Source: Shimazuella kribbensis DSM 45090 (GTDB lineage Bacteria; Bacillota; Bacilli; Thermoactinomycetales; Thermoactinomycetaceae). Taken from it: a stretch of 64,000 nucleotides of DNA. Positions 34,715 to 43,311 of this stretch are shown here, piece after piece. The DNA lies in the NCBI RefSeq assembly GCF_000428065.1, contig NZ_ATZF01000001.1:239822-303821 (forward strand), given 5' to 3'. The position numbers were made by a program, and so were the translations under genes. The stretch's first letter is position 1. Each line of letters opens with the position of its first letter. Under the pieces are notes generated by a model that had not been told where the DNA came from, ran no database searches, and saw only the letters and a program-made list of their open reading frames with translations.

Positions 34715-35624
34715 TACCTTCACCGCCCGTCATTTCTAAAAATATATCCTCTAATGTTTGGTTCATCGGTCGAATGGCATTTACTTGAATGTCTGATGAT
34801 AATAAGAGTTGATTGGTTTCTGCGATTTTTTCCACTGGCATATGGACCATTACCCGTTCTTTGCCCAATTGCTCCACATTTCTGATATATGGCAAATCAG
34901 TTAATTGATGGATTGCGGCAGATAAGGGTTGGAGCGACCATTCAACTTTACTCTCCTCACCCACCAGTTGTGCTACAGGTGCTGTTTTTAATACTTTTCC
35001 TTGGCTTATAATAGCGACTCGATCACAAAGTAATTGTATCTCATATAAAATATGACTAGATATAAAGATACTGATTGATTGTTCTTGAGCTAACTTTCGA
35101 ATAAAAGCACGTAACTCGCGTATTCCAGCTGGATCAAGTCCATTGGTAGGTTCATCCAAAATGAGCAGTTGAGGATTACCTAGAAGTGCTTGGGCGATAC
35201 CTAATCGCTGTCTCATACCAAGGGAATAAGTTTTAACTGTCTCATCAATGCGCTTGTCCAATTCAACTAGTTGAACCACTTCATCAATCCGATTCGCATC
35301 CACATCCTGCATCATACGAGCAAAATGCTCTAGATTCTCCCTCCCAGTAAGATAAGGGTACAGCTCAGGATTTTCTACAATACAACCTACTTGTTTAATT
35401 GCTTCTAAAAAATGAGTTTGTAAGTTGTATCCTCCAATAGATACAGAACCAGATGTAGGTTTAATAAGGCCTACTAGCATCCGAATAGTGGTTGTTTTAC
35501 CGGCACCATTTGGTCCGAGAAACCCAAATATTTCACCAGGATTTACGTGGAAAGAGACATCATTGACGATGGTTCTTGCCCCTATTTTTTTGCTGAGGTG
35601 TTCAACTGCTAGTACAGGTTCCAA
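34707..35624 (-). CDS. ABC transporter ATP-binding protein
   Basis: A 305-residue ATPase of the ABC-2/DrrA-like group. Walker A GPNGAGKTT, signature YSLGMRQRLG, Walker B LLILDEPTNGLDP and switch His in ISSHILYE. C-terminal region resembles DUF4162. TTG start 9 bases after AAGGAGG. It forms an exporter with the downstream permease, possibly for an antibiotic, lantibiotic or sporulation factor; unknown. Confidence 0.92.
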   Translation of the reverse strand: MEPVLAVEHLSKKIGARTIVNDVSFHVNPGEIFGFLGPNGAGKTTTIRMLVGLIKPTSGSVSIGGYNLQTHFLEAIKQVGCIVENPELYPYLTGRENLEHFARMMQDVDANRIDEVVQLVELDKRIDETVKTYSLGMRQRLGIAQALLGNPQLLILDEPTNGLDPAGIRELRAFIRKLAQEQSISIFISSHILYEIQLLCDRVAIISQGKVLKTAPVAQLVGEESKVEWSLQPLSAAIHQLTDLPYIRNVEQLGKERVMVHMPVEKIAETNQLLLSSDIQVNAIRPMNQTLEDIFLEMTGGEGIG

Positions 35625-35638
35625 AATAGAATTCCTCC

Positions 35639-36412
35639 TTATTCATGAATAACCGGAAAGACACGGTCAGCCAATCGTAGATATCCACTGTCGTTTGGAT
35701 GGAAGTTATCGCTAGATAAAAACTTTTTAGTATGTATTTGAAACAAATCAAAAGTAGGAACTACGAGCACATTTGAATAATCAGAAGTAATCTTAAGCAA
35801 TGCACTGTTCCAATCGGCTACTAATTGCGAGGTTGATTTTTCGTTTTCCAGTCCAGCAAATGGATTATAAATACCAAGCATAACAATAGATGCTTTGGGA
35901 TTTAAGGTTCGTGTGAGTGTTAAAATTTGCGTAACGTTTTTTTTGTATAGCTCCAAACTTTTTTGTGCTCCAGCTAGATCGATATTTTCCAATTGACCGC
36001 TACCACGAAAAAGATCGTTGCTACCAATGGTAATCGTAATCCATTTGGCCTTCTTTATGAAATCCTGTGTACGAGCATCATTTAATTGTTTGACTAATTC
36101 TGATGAAGTTTGGCCACTTACGGCTAGATTCATCATACTCAACTGGGATTGATCTGCATTCTCCATTTTTTGTTTGAGTCTACCAATATACCCTTTCCCA
36201 CTAGAATCACCAATTCCTCTTGTTAAAGAGTCACCGAGTCCAAGAAGTAGTCCATTTTTACTAACCATAACTTCTTCGGATGGAGGGCTTGGTTTCATCG
36301 TTTGAATTTGAGGAAGGAGAATTTCTTTCACTCCTAACGCGAAGCCAGTAATGAGGAATACCGTAGTCAAAACTGCCACGATATAGACAAATAACATCGT
36401 CTTTTTTCGCAT
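35639..36412 (-). CDS. SGNH/GDSL-family hydrolase
   Basis: A 257-residue extracellular or membrane-tethered esterase. N-terminal signal anchor (RKKTMLFVYIVAVLTTVFLI), then block I GLGDSLTRGIGD (Ser nucleophile), block II (AVSGQTSSEL), block III GSNDLF, and block V DNFHPNDSGY (Asp and His). Similar to YpmR-like lipases of Bacillales. ATG 36412 follows AAGGAG. It lies 14 bases upstream of the ABC ATPase, so one operon is likely. Confidence 0.9.
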   Translation of the reverse strand: MRKKTMLFVYIVAVLTTVFLITGFALGVKEILLPQIQTMKPSPPSEEVMVSKNGLLLGLGDSLTRGIGDSSGKGYIGRLKQKMENADQSQLSMMNLAVSGQTSSELVKQLNDARTQDFIKKAKWITITIGSNDLFRGSGQLENIDLAGAQKSLELYKKNVTQILTLTRTLNPKASIVMLGIYNPFAGLENEKSTSQLVADWNSALLKITSDYSNVLVVPTFDLFQIHTKKFLSSDNFHPNDSGYLRLADRVFPVIHE

Positions 36413-36619
36413 CCAATGTATCTCCTTTTCTGGGTAGCTAAAGATTGTAGTTTGTTTCATAAAGAAACAGAAAACCTTTCTTCTGTTCCACAGAATATTG
36501 TATCGTTTCTTTTTTCTGTAGGATATCCTACCTGAGTCCTATTTCAAAATCCAAAGCAAATATAACCTACTTGTTGCATAGGATGAAGATATATGCTTTT
36601 TTCTATAGGAGGATGGGGT

Positions 36620-37153
36620 ATGAAAATCCATATTGTTCGACCAGGTGAAGTTTTTGAGCAGCTTGTACAAAAGTATAATGTACCATTTGAACGATTATTA
36701 GAAGCAAACCCGAATTTAAACGAGGAAGTTTTATTGGAAGCTGGAACCAAAATACGAATTCCTACAGGCAAAGTTCCTCTGTTTGTGCCAAAAGAACAGA
36801 AGGAAGAGGCCTTAGTTGAAGAATTAACGCCAATCTTTCTAGAACCTGTTCCCTTAGATGAAACAGAATTAAGCTGGGAGTTGGAAGAAGAATGGGAGGA
36901 AGCAGACTTAGAGGATATAGAAGATGAATTTGAAGATGAATTTGAAGATGACGATGATTTAACTTCTATAGCTGCTCCTTTTGCACCGGTTTTTCCAACC
37001 CAACCAGGGTTCCAACCGTACTTTTCCATATCTGGCTATGATCCGTTCCCTATTTTACCTTATCCCATGTATCAACCACCTGTCTATCCGCCTGCCACTT
37101 ATTCGCATTATAAAAAGGTGAAAAAAGAAAGTTCTTCCACCGTATATAGATGA
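36620..37153 (+). CDS. LysM protein with acidic and Pro/Tyr-rich tail
   Basis: A 177-residue protein. Residues 1-45 are a LysM domain (IHIVRPGEVFEQLVQKYNVP, NPNLNEEVLLEAGTKIRIP). About 75-120 are strongly acidic (Glu/Asp runs), and the rest is Pro/Tyr/Phe-rich (GYDPFPILPYPMYQPPVYPP), as in spore-coat proteins. It overlaps the CotS-family gene by 4 bases (ATGA). The layout recalls spoVID-ysxE and safA contexts, so a role in spore coat or cortex assembly is likely. ATG 36620 after AGGAGG. Confidence 0.8.
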   Translation: MKIHIVRPGEVFEQLVQKYNVPFERLLEANPNLNEEVLLEAGTKIRIPTGKVPLFVPKEQKEEALVEELTPIFLEPVPLDETELSWELEEEWEEADLEDIEDEFEDEFEDDDDLTSIAAPFAPVFPTQPGFQPYFSISGYDPFPILPYPMYQPPVYPPATYSHYKKVKKESSSTVYR

Positions 37154-38112
37154 GGGAACAACCTGATATTAACCGGCTATCCCATGAATTACATACACCC
37201 ATTTATGATGTGAAATCCTATAAAAACTACTGGCTTGTAATGGGGAAAACAGGCAAATGGTTAGCCAAGCCAATAAGAGATGTGGAACACAATGTCTGGT
37301 GGGAAGATATCGAACAGAAGTTAAGAGAAAGAAACTTTCACGCTTTTCCAGAATCGAAACGGATTGATAACTGGCTCTTATCCTATTTCATCGATGGCGA
37401 GATGGTTTCGTACAAAGATAAGAAAGTTTGTATCCCATTAATGAGAACACTTGCTACCTTTCACATAGCTGGTCAAAAACTAGACACGCCGCCAACCTTT
37501 CAGGCGGCGTATCTCTTGTCTGATCGTCTATACGAACGCTTGAATCAATTTTATCATCATCTTTCCAAATTGCATCGTTATCGTCACGATAAGACATTTT
37601 ATCTCTTATCTCGGTATGGCCCTGTTTTTTATCAGCATGCTTATGATGCTTATCAACGTTTATACAAAATAGGTTTACCTTATTTTGCTCAATCAGCTAG
37701 AAAAAATCATATGTTAAGTCATCGAGATTTAGCAAGTCATAATTGGATAATGGATGGACAGAAGGAATTGTGGCTGATTGATTTTGAAACTGCAGCATAT
37801 GATTTGCAAATAGGTGATGTGTGGCAAGTTTGTTCTCGTATGTTAAATGAACACCAATGGGATGTTGATTTATTTCAAACATTGATACAAACCTATGAAT
37901 CCGTTAATCCATTGACACAATGGGAGCGTCAAGCATTGTCTGTATTATGTGGATTCCCAAATGAGTTTTTGAGGGAGACAATTGGTATACTAGAAAAGAA
38001 ATCAGGATACAAAGAAGATCTCATTCTTCCATATTTAGAAAAGATGGTATATGACTATCCATTATGGATCGATCGAGTAAATAAAATCCAAATTTGGCTA
38101 AGTGAAGATTGA
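37150..38112 (+). CDS. CotS/YsxE-family spore coat kinase-like protein
   Basis: A 320-residue protein kinase-like-fold member of the CotS family. LSHRDLASHNWIMDG is the catalytic-loop equivalent and LIDFETAAYDLQIGDVWQ the metal loop. The N-lobe has VKSYKNYWLVMGKTGKWLAKP. CotS relatives sit in the inner spore coat. It is translationally coupled to the LysM gene. The downstream 150 bases contain the left end of the IS605-type element. Confidence 0.85.
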   Translation: MREQPDINRLSHELHTPIYDVKSYKNYWLVMGKTGKWLAKPIRDVEHNVWWEDIEQKLRERNFHAFPESKRIDNWLLSYFIDGEMVSYKDKKVCIPLMRTLATFHIAGQKLDTPPTFQAAYLLSDRLYERLNQFYHHLSKLHRYRHDKTFYLLSRYGPVFYQHAYDAYQRLYKIGLPYFAQSARKNHMLSHRDLASHNWIMDGQKELWLIDFETAAYDLQIGDVWQVCSRMLNEHQWDVDLFQTLIQTYESVNPLTQWERQALSVLCGFPNEFLRETIGILEKKSGYKEDLILPYLEKMVYDYPLWIDRVNKIQIWLSED

Positions 38113-38278
38113 TTCTATCAGTCTTTTCTGAAAGAGTACTCCTATTTCAAGTATAGCTAAGTGGGTGGTGAATTTCAGTTCGGTGAAAGCCGAAAAGTAC
38201 TGACCAGTGTCTTGTGCGACAAAAAAGGGGAATGTAAATTCGTGTCGAAGATAGAACGAGAGGAGGAGGTGAAAAACG

Positions 38279-39724
38279 ATGGAAACACACTATAAAACGT
38301 ATCAAATTCGGATCAAAAAAGGACACCGAATGTATGAGTACTTTCAGGAAATGGCTCAAAACTCGAAAAAGATGTACAACACCACTAATTTTTACATCCG
38401 GCAAGTGTATTCCGCACTCAGCCAGAAGAAAGAGCTCCAACCATTACAAAGGGAAGTATTGGCGACCATGGAGTACAAATTAGACCAAATGAACGAGGTT
38501 CAACTCGCTGCTTATCGGAAAAGGGTGGAACGGGAAAAAAAGAAGCCAATGGAACAAAGAAAAGAAGGAAAGTGCAACCTGTTTGAACTACCTTCCGAGG
38601 TTCATCCGTATATTAGCTATCCTTTTTTAGATAGTTTGTTTAAAGTGATGGCGCAAAACGACTACCGTTCTCTTCCGACGCAAACGAGTCAATGGGTGAT
38701 GAAAACCGTCTTCCAAAACTGGAAATCCTATTTTTGTAGTTTACAAACATACAAAAAAGACCCATCTGTCTTCCGAGGGAGACCAAAAATCCCGAAATAT
38801 AGTCGTTCCAATCAAAAAGAGGTGCTATTTACCAATCAAGATTGTGCGGTCAAAGCGAATAAATTTTTAAAATTCCCGAAAACAAAAAAGCAGTTGAACA
38901 TTGGAAAATTAGGTGTAACAGAAGGAAGACTCAAACAAGTTCGTATCCTTCCTAAATATGGACAATACATAGTGGAAATAGTAGTAGAAGTTTCGTTGGA
39001 GTTCCAAGAAAGAACAGAAACAAACTGCCTGATGTCCATTGATTTGGGCATAGACAACCTTGCAACCACGGTGACCAATACGGGCTCCGCACCCCTATTA
39101 GTCAAGGGCAAGCATGTCAAATCCATTAATCAATACTACAACAAAAGAAAAGCATATTACCTAAGCAGACTAAGACAAGGAAAACAACCAAACGAAGGTC
39201 CCTATACCTCCAAAAGATTGGAACGAATCCATCAAAAAAGACACCAGAAACTCAAGGATATCTTTCATAAAGCGAGCTCTCATATCGTGAACCTAGCAGT
39301 ATTGGAAAAAGTGGATGCCATCATCATTGGGAGAAACAAGGATTGGAAACAAGCATCCCATCTAGGAAAACGAAATAACCAATCCTTTGTCCATATTCCA
39401 CACCAACGGTTGATTAGGATGATTGAATACAAGGCGATGGAAAAAGGGATACAAGTGAGAACGATGGAAGAATCGTATACATCCAAAGCTAGTTTCTTAG
39501 ACCATGATGAGATTCCCACCTACGGCGAAAGCGATACCAAACAGCTATTTTCTGGAAAACGAATCAAAAGGGGACTATACCAAACAAAACAAGGTAAGCG
39601 GTTGAATGCGGACGTAAACGGTGCTGCCAACATCTTGAAGAAAGCATACTTGTACCGAAACGAAGATCAAACATTCGATATCCAAACGGTAAACGTTTGG
39701 AATCCACAACCGAAAGTGGTGTAA
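38279..39724 (+). CDS. tnpB: TnpB-family RNA-guided nuclease, divergent subtype
   Basis: A 481-residue TnpB of the IS605/IS1341 type. N-terminal region YKTYQIRIKKGHRMYEYFQ. RuvC-I Asp in MSIDLGIDNLATTV, RuvC-III Asp in NADVNGAANIL. At the RuvC-II place the sequence is IIIGRNKDWKQ, which lacks the usual Glu, and the zinc finger is replaced by SYTSKASFLDHDEIP with no Cys. The FSGKRIKRGLYQTKQGKRL stretch is common to this branch. TnpB cleaves donor-site DNA guided by an RNA from the element's right end. ATG after GAGGAGG. Intact, unlike the copy at 15 kb. Confidence 0.93.
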   Translation: METHYKTYQIRIKKGHRMYEYFQEMAQNSKKMYNTTNFYIRQVYSALSQKKELQPLQREVLATMEYKLDQMNEVQLAAYRKRVEREKKKPMEQRKEGKCNLFELPSEVHPYISYPFLDSLFKVMAQNDYRSLPTQTSQWVMKTVFQNWKSYFCSLQTYKKDPSVFRGRPKIPKYSRSNQKEVLFTNQDCAVKANKFLKFPKTKKQLNIGKLGVTEGRLKQVRILPKYGQYIVEIVVEVSLEFQERTETNCLMSIDLGIDNLATTVTNTGSAPLLVKGKHVKSINQYYNKRKAYYLSRLRQGKQPNEGPYTSKRLERIHQKRHQKLKDIFHKASSHIVNLAVLEKVDAIIIGRNKDWKQASHLGKRNNQSFVHIPHQRLIRMIEYKAMEKGIQVRTMEESYTSKASFLDHDEIPTYGESDTKQLFSGKRIKRGLYQTKQGKRLNADVNGAANILKKAYLYRNEDQTFDIQTVNVWNPQPKVV

Positions 39725-39890
39725 AAGAAGTACCAAATGCATGACTTTCATGACAGACGGTATAGAGGGGTTGGGCGTGTGTAGCCCGCCGATGTGTCAA
39801 TTCCACTAACGTGAAGCGATCCGATTTTTGGTTTGAAACGTTAGAAACCCCCACTTCTAACACTCATGGGAGTGTAAAGTGGAGGGAGTA
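39725..39890 (+). ncRNA. Putative TnpB guide RNA (reRNA) and right end
   Basis: Downstream of tnpB lie several stem candidates (GGGC-loop-GCCC at 39773; the nested hairpin CCCCACTT...ACACTC / GAGTGT...AAGTGG at 39847-39885). In IS605 elements the guide RNA covers the 3' end of tnpB and this right end, and its guide is the flanking host DNA just after it. Inferred from family knowledge. Confidence 0.55.
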
Positions 39891-39968
39891 TTCATTATCT
39901 TTGTTTAGTCAATGGATTGTTGTGTTATGATGGTCAAGACAAGCGATCAAGGAGGCATATAACAAAAA

Positions 39969-40826
39969 ATGAGAGTCGGATTAGCACAGTTTCGTCCTGT
40001 TCTCGGGGACTTACAGCGAAATTATCATCTTCACTTGGAGTGGATCGAAAAGGCCAAACAAGACCAAGTGGAGTTACTTTTGTTTCCAGAACTAAGTCTA
40101 ACAGGTTATTGTTTGCTTGACTTGACTTATGAAGTAGGTCGTTCTATTTATAGTGAAGAGATAAGTCAGCTTGTAGCACAATCTGAAAAACTAGATCTTG
40201 TTTTCGGTTTTGTGGAGTTGAGTGAAGACCATGTTCTATATAATTCCACGTTATATGCCAGCAAAGGAAAGATTGTACATACTCATCGCAAAGTTTATTT
40301 ACCGACCTATGGCATGTTTGATGAGGGTAGATATTTTGGCCGAGGAGAAGTAATCCGAAGCTTTCCTACCCAATTTGGTCAAATGGGAATATTGATCTGT
40401 GAGGACATGTGGCATTCATCCGCTCCATTTTTACTTGCACAAGATGGAGCGAAAATGATACTAGTTCCAGGAAACTCACCTGTTCGATCATTAGATCAAA
40501 CGGAGGTTGGTTCCCAATCGTTTTGGTATGCCAACCTTGAAAATCAAGCTGCACTAAATAGTTCGTTCTTTTTGTTCTGCAATCGAGTTGGTACCGAAGA
40601 TGGTATTAGCTTTTTTGGTGGTTCTTCCATCATGAATCCATACGGAGATGAAGTAGCTAGAGCGAATATGTTAGAAGAACAATTACTCTCGGTGAATATT
40701 GATTTAGATGAAGTTCGTCGTTCTCGTTTAGAGACACCATTACTACGCGACGAAAATCTAGATCTTACAATAAGAGAATTGAAGCGTATCCGTCAAAGTC
40801 GATTGGAACAGAAGAGGTGGATATAG
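39969..40826 (+). CDS. Carbon-nitrogen hydrolase (glutaminase-like NAD synthetase partner)
   Basis: A 285-residue nitrilase-fold amidase. The Glu-Lys-Cys triad is visible: LLLFPELSLTGY (Glu), HRKVYLPTYGMF (Lys), GILICEDMWHS (Cys). The same domain forms the N-terminal half of glutamine-dependent NAD synthetases. Here it is a separate gene one base before nadE, so the two products probably act together, the amidase supplying ammonia. ATG 39969. Confidence 0.9.
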   Translation: MRVGLAQFRPVLGDLQRNYHLHLEWIEKAKQDQVELLLFPELSLTGYCLLDLTYEVGRSIYSEEISQLVAQSEKLDLVFGFVELSEDHVLYNSTLYASKGKIVHTHRKVYLPTYGMFDEGRYFGRGEVIRSFPTQFGQMGILICEDMWHSSAPFLLAQDGAKMILVPGNSPVRSLDQTEVGSQSFWYANLENQAALNSSFFLFCNRVGTEDGISFFGGSSIMNPYGDEVARANMLEEQLLSVNIDLDEVRRSRLETPLLRDENLDLTIRELKRIRQSRLEQKRWI

Positions 40827-40827
40827 A

Positions 40828-41682
40828 GTGTCGACACAATTAGAAGAACAATGGAAAGCAGCGTCTTTTTTAGCACTAGATGCTCCTCTTGCTGTAAAAA
40901 TCCTCACAGTAGCCTTAAAAGAAGAAGTAGAAAAAGCAGGTTTTCATAAAGTTGTACTAGGACTATCGGGTGGAATAGATTCAGCTCTATCCCTTTATTT
41001 GGCTGTACAAGCTTTTGGTAAGGATAATGTTATTGCAGTATGCATGCCTTACCGGACAAGTAGTTCTTCTAGTTTAACTGATGCGGAAGAAGCAATACGC
41101 GATACAGGTGTGCAATCATTAACAGTAGATATCAGTCCGCAAATTGATGCATATTTTGAGTTAATGCCAGAGGCAACTCCTCTTCGTAAAGGGAACAAAA
41201 TGGCACGTGAACGAATGACCATTTTGTATGATTTATCTGCTCATTATCAAGCATTGGTATTGGGAACGAGTAATCGTACTGAATTGCTGCTTGGTTATGG
41301 AACACAATTTGGTGATGCAGCATCAGCAGTAAATCCACTAGGTGATTTATACAAAACACAAGTTAGACAATTATCCAAATATATTGGTGTACCTCGTTCT
41401 ATTTTAGAAAAAGCTCCTAGTGCAGATTTGTGGGAAGACCAGACCGATGAAAAGGAACTTGGTTTCTCTTATTTTGAAGTTGATCAATTGTTGTATCATT
41501 TACTTGATCGTCGTTTGACAAAAAATCAATTACTGGAAGTTGGATTTTCAGCTTCCTTTATAGATCAAGTCACCAAACGCATTGCACGCAATCAATACAA
41601 ACGAAGAATGCCAGTAATTTTAAAAATTAGCAACCGCACGGTAGGGATTGATTTTCGATATCTTCGTGATTGGGGATTGTAA
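40828..41682 (+). CDS. nadE: NAD synthetase
   Basis: Amidates nicotinic acid adenine dinucleotide to NAD using ATP. 284 residues. The PP-loop is LGLSGGIDSALSLYLAVQAFG; LGTSNRTELLLGYGTQFGDAA and KAPSADLWEDQTDEKELGFSY are family signatures. GTG start next to the amidase gene. The enzyme alone would be the ammonia-using form; the upstream CN hydrolase suggests a glutamine-using two-subunit version. Confidence 0.96.
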   Translation: MSTQLEEQWKAASFLALDAPLAVKILTVALKEEVEKAGFHKVVLGLSGGIDSALSLYLAVQAFGKDNVIAVCMPYRTSSSSSLTDAEEAIRDTGVQSLTVDISPQIDAYFELMPEATPLRKGNKMARERMTILYDLSAHYQALVLGTSNRTELLLGYGTQFGDAASAVNPLGDLYKTQVRQLSKYIGVPRSILEKAPSADLWEDQTDEKELGFSYFEVDQLLYHLLDRRLTKNQLLEVGFSASFIDQVTKRIARNQYKRRMPVILKISNRTVGIDFRYLRDWGL

Positions 41683-41733
41683 AAAAAATTGTATTACGAA
41701 TGAACATAGTATGGCATGGGGGAGAAGGATAAA

Positions 41734-42486
41734 TTGGCCGGACATTCCAAATGGAAAAATATTCAGCATCGAAAAGGCAGACAAGATGCGATAAAAGGGA
41801 AAATTTTTGCAAAACTGGGTAGGGAGATATATGTTGCTGCTCGCCGAGGAGATAAAGATCCTGCAAATAATAATCAACTTCGTTTAGCAATTGCAAAAGC
41901 AAAGGCGCAAAATATGCCAAACGAAAATATTGATCGTGCGATAAAGAAAGCTGCCGGTGAAGGAGAAGCTAGCAATTTTGAATCCATCACTTATGAAGGT
42001 TATGGACCAGATGGAATTGCGGTAATAGTAGAAGCACTGACCGACAATCGGAATCGTACAGCAGCAGATGTAAGATTTGCATTCACCAAACGTGGTGGAA
42101 ATCTTGGAGAGTCCGGTTGTGTTTCTTGGATGTTTAACCGGTTTGGTGTCGTTGAGATCGAAAAAGAAGCTGTTTCCAAAGAGGAAGACGAAATGGAGCT
42201 TCTTTTATTGGAGCTTGATCCAGAAGATATGGAGATCACGGATGTATCTTATGTGCTGTATGTTCAACCAGACCGTTTAGAAGAAGTGCAGCAAGCATTA
42301 GTGGAACAACAGTTTCCTGTTGCTTCTGCTGATATTATGATGGTACCTGAAAATAGGGTCTCCATTGAAGGGGAAACAATTAAAAAGGTACTTGATCTCA
42401 TTGATACGCTCGAGGACCATGATGATGTGCAAGCCGTTTTTACTAATTTTGATGCAGATGAACAAGAGATCGAAAAGTACAGTTAA
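41734..42486 (+). CDS. YebC/PmpR-family transcriptional and translational regulator
   Basis: A 250-residue DNA-binding and ribosome-associated factor. AGHSKWKNIQHRKGRQDAIKG starts all family members; GREIYVAARRGDKDPANN and LGESGCVSWMFNRFGV follow. TTG 41734 is chosen since translation from it gives the conserved start, with GGGGGAGAAGG upstream. In many Firmicutes yebC precedes ruvC, and here ruvCAB lies 3.4 kb downstream. Confidence 0.95.
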   Translation: MAGHSKWKNIQHRKGRQDAIKGKIFAKLGREIYVAARRGDKDPANNNQLRLAIAKAKAQNMPNENIDRAIKKAAGEGEASNFESITYEGYGPDGIAVIVEALTDNRNRTAADVRFAFTKRGGNLGESGCVSWMFNRFGVVEIEKEAVSKEEDEMELLLLELDPEDMEITDVSYVLYVQPDRLEEVQQALVEQQFPVASADIMMVPENRVSIEGETIKKVLDLIDTLEDHDDVQAVFTNFDADEQEIEKYS

Positions 42487-42506
42487 ATCCCTATGCAGGA
42501 TTTGAT

Positions 42507-42543
42507 ATGGTTCACTTCTGTAACAGAAGTGAACCATTTTTGT
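42507..42543 (+). terminator. Terminator after yebC
   Basis: Perfect 15-bp stem ATGGTTCACTTCTGT / ACAGAAGTGAACCAT, then TTTTG. Confidence 0.95.
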
Positions 42544-42636
42544 CGACAAATCAATAGAAAACATCGTATGATGAGAATAAAACCAATTGAATCGATTGGT
42601 TTAGGGTATATTAAAGGGGAGTTATGAGGTGGTTAG

Positions 42637-43245
42637 ATGGCACGTATTAGCAATGATAAAATTCGATTTTTTTATTCTTTCCTTCAATCCCCCAAGCGTA
42701 TTGGAAGCGTGATTCCTAGTTCGTCATTTCTTGCAAAAGAGATGTTTCGATCTGTGCCGTTTTCTAATATTTCTTCGATCATTGAGTTGGGTGCTGGAAC
42801 TGGCGTTTTTACAAAATTAATCGCAGAAAATATTATGCCCCAGACGAAAGGGCTTATATTTGAACAAAATGATGCGATGCGGAATAAACTAGTGGAAATA
42901 TTTCCCGATTTGCATTTCTACCCAAATGCTATGGAAATGGCAGACATCGTACAAAAACTCGATGAACCAGCAGTAGATGTTGTAATTTCCAGCCTCCCTT
43001 TTTCTAACTTTTCCCAGGAAATAAGAACGCAAATAGCACATGATATACACAAAGTATTAAAGCCAAACGGCATGCTTGTAGCTTTTCAATACTCCAAACA
43101 AATGAAGCAAACATTTGAAAAGTTATTTCCTGAAGTATCAGTCACATTTGTCCCCTTTAATATTCCTCCAGCTTTTGTTTTTACTTGTAACAAAATAGAC
43201 GAATCATCCGAGAAAAATGCTGTCGAAGAAAATCGTTTATGGTAA
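42637..43245 (+). CDS. SAM-dependent methyltransferase, PmtA-like
   Basis: A 202-residue class I methyltransferase. RIGSVIPSSSFLAKEMF and IIELGAGTGVFTK (SAM motif I), ISSLPFSNFS (motif IV) resemble phospholipid N-methyltransferase/rRNA dimethyltransferase-like proteins. It may methylate phosphatidylethanolamine or an rRNA; not decidable. ATG follows GAGGTGG. Confidence 0.85.
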   Translation: MARISNDKIRFFYSFLQSPKRIGSVIPSSSFLAKEMFRSVPFSNISSIIELGAGTGVFTKLIAENIMPQTKGLIFEQNDAMRNKLVEIFPDLHFYPNAMEMADIVQKLDEPAVDVVISSLPFSNFSQEIRTQIAHDIHKVLKPNGMLVAFQYSKQMKQTFEKLFPEVSVTFVPFNIPPAFVFTCNKIDESSEKNAVEENRLW

Positions 43246-43311
43246 AATATTTCTGTTCGAGGATGCATAAACTCTGTTAGGTCCTCACGTATGGTTTGAG
43301 GAGTGATTGAA

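Larger units (their letters stand above)
38150..39890 (+). mobile_element. IS200/IS605-family element with tnpB only
   Basis: About 1.7 kb from a left-end hairpin (TTCGG / CCGAA at 38179-38194) to the right-end hairpin at 39847-39885, enclosing one intact tnpB. No Y1 transposase TnpA, so it would need help in trans. It is inserted between the CotS gene and the NAD synthetase pair. Exact ends are estimates. Confidence 0.75.

Noticed and set aside
36544-37029. Ser-rich minus-strand frame
   Set aside because: The Ser runs come from the complement of Glu/Asp codons in the acidic part of the LysM gene.
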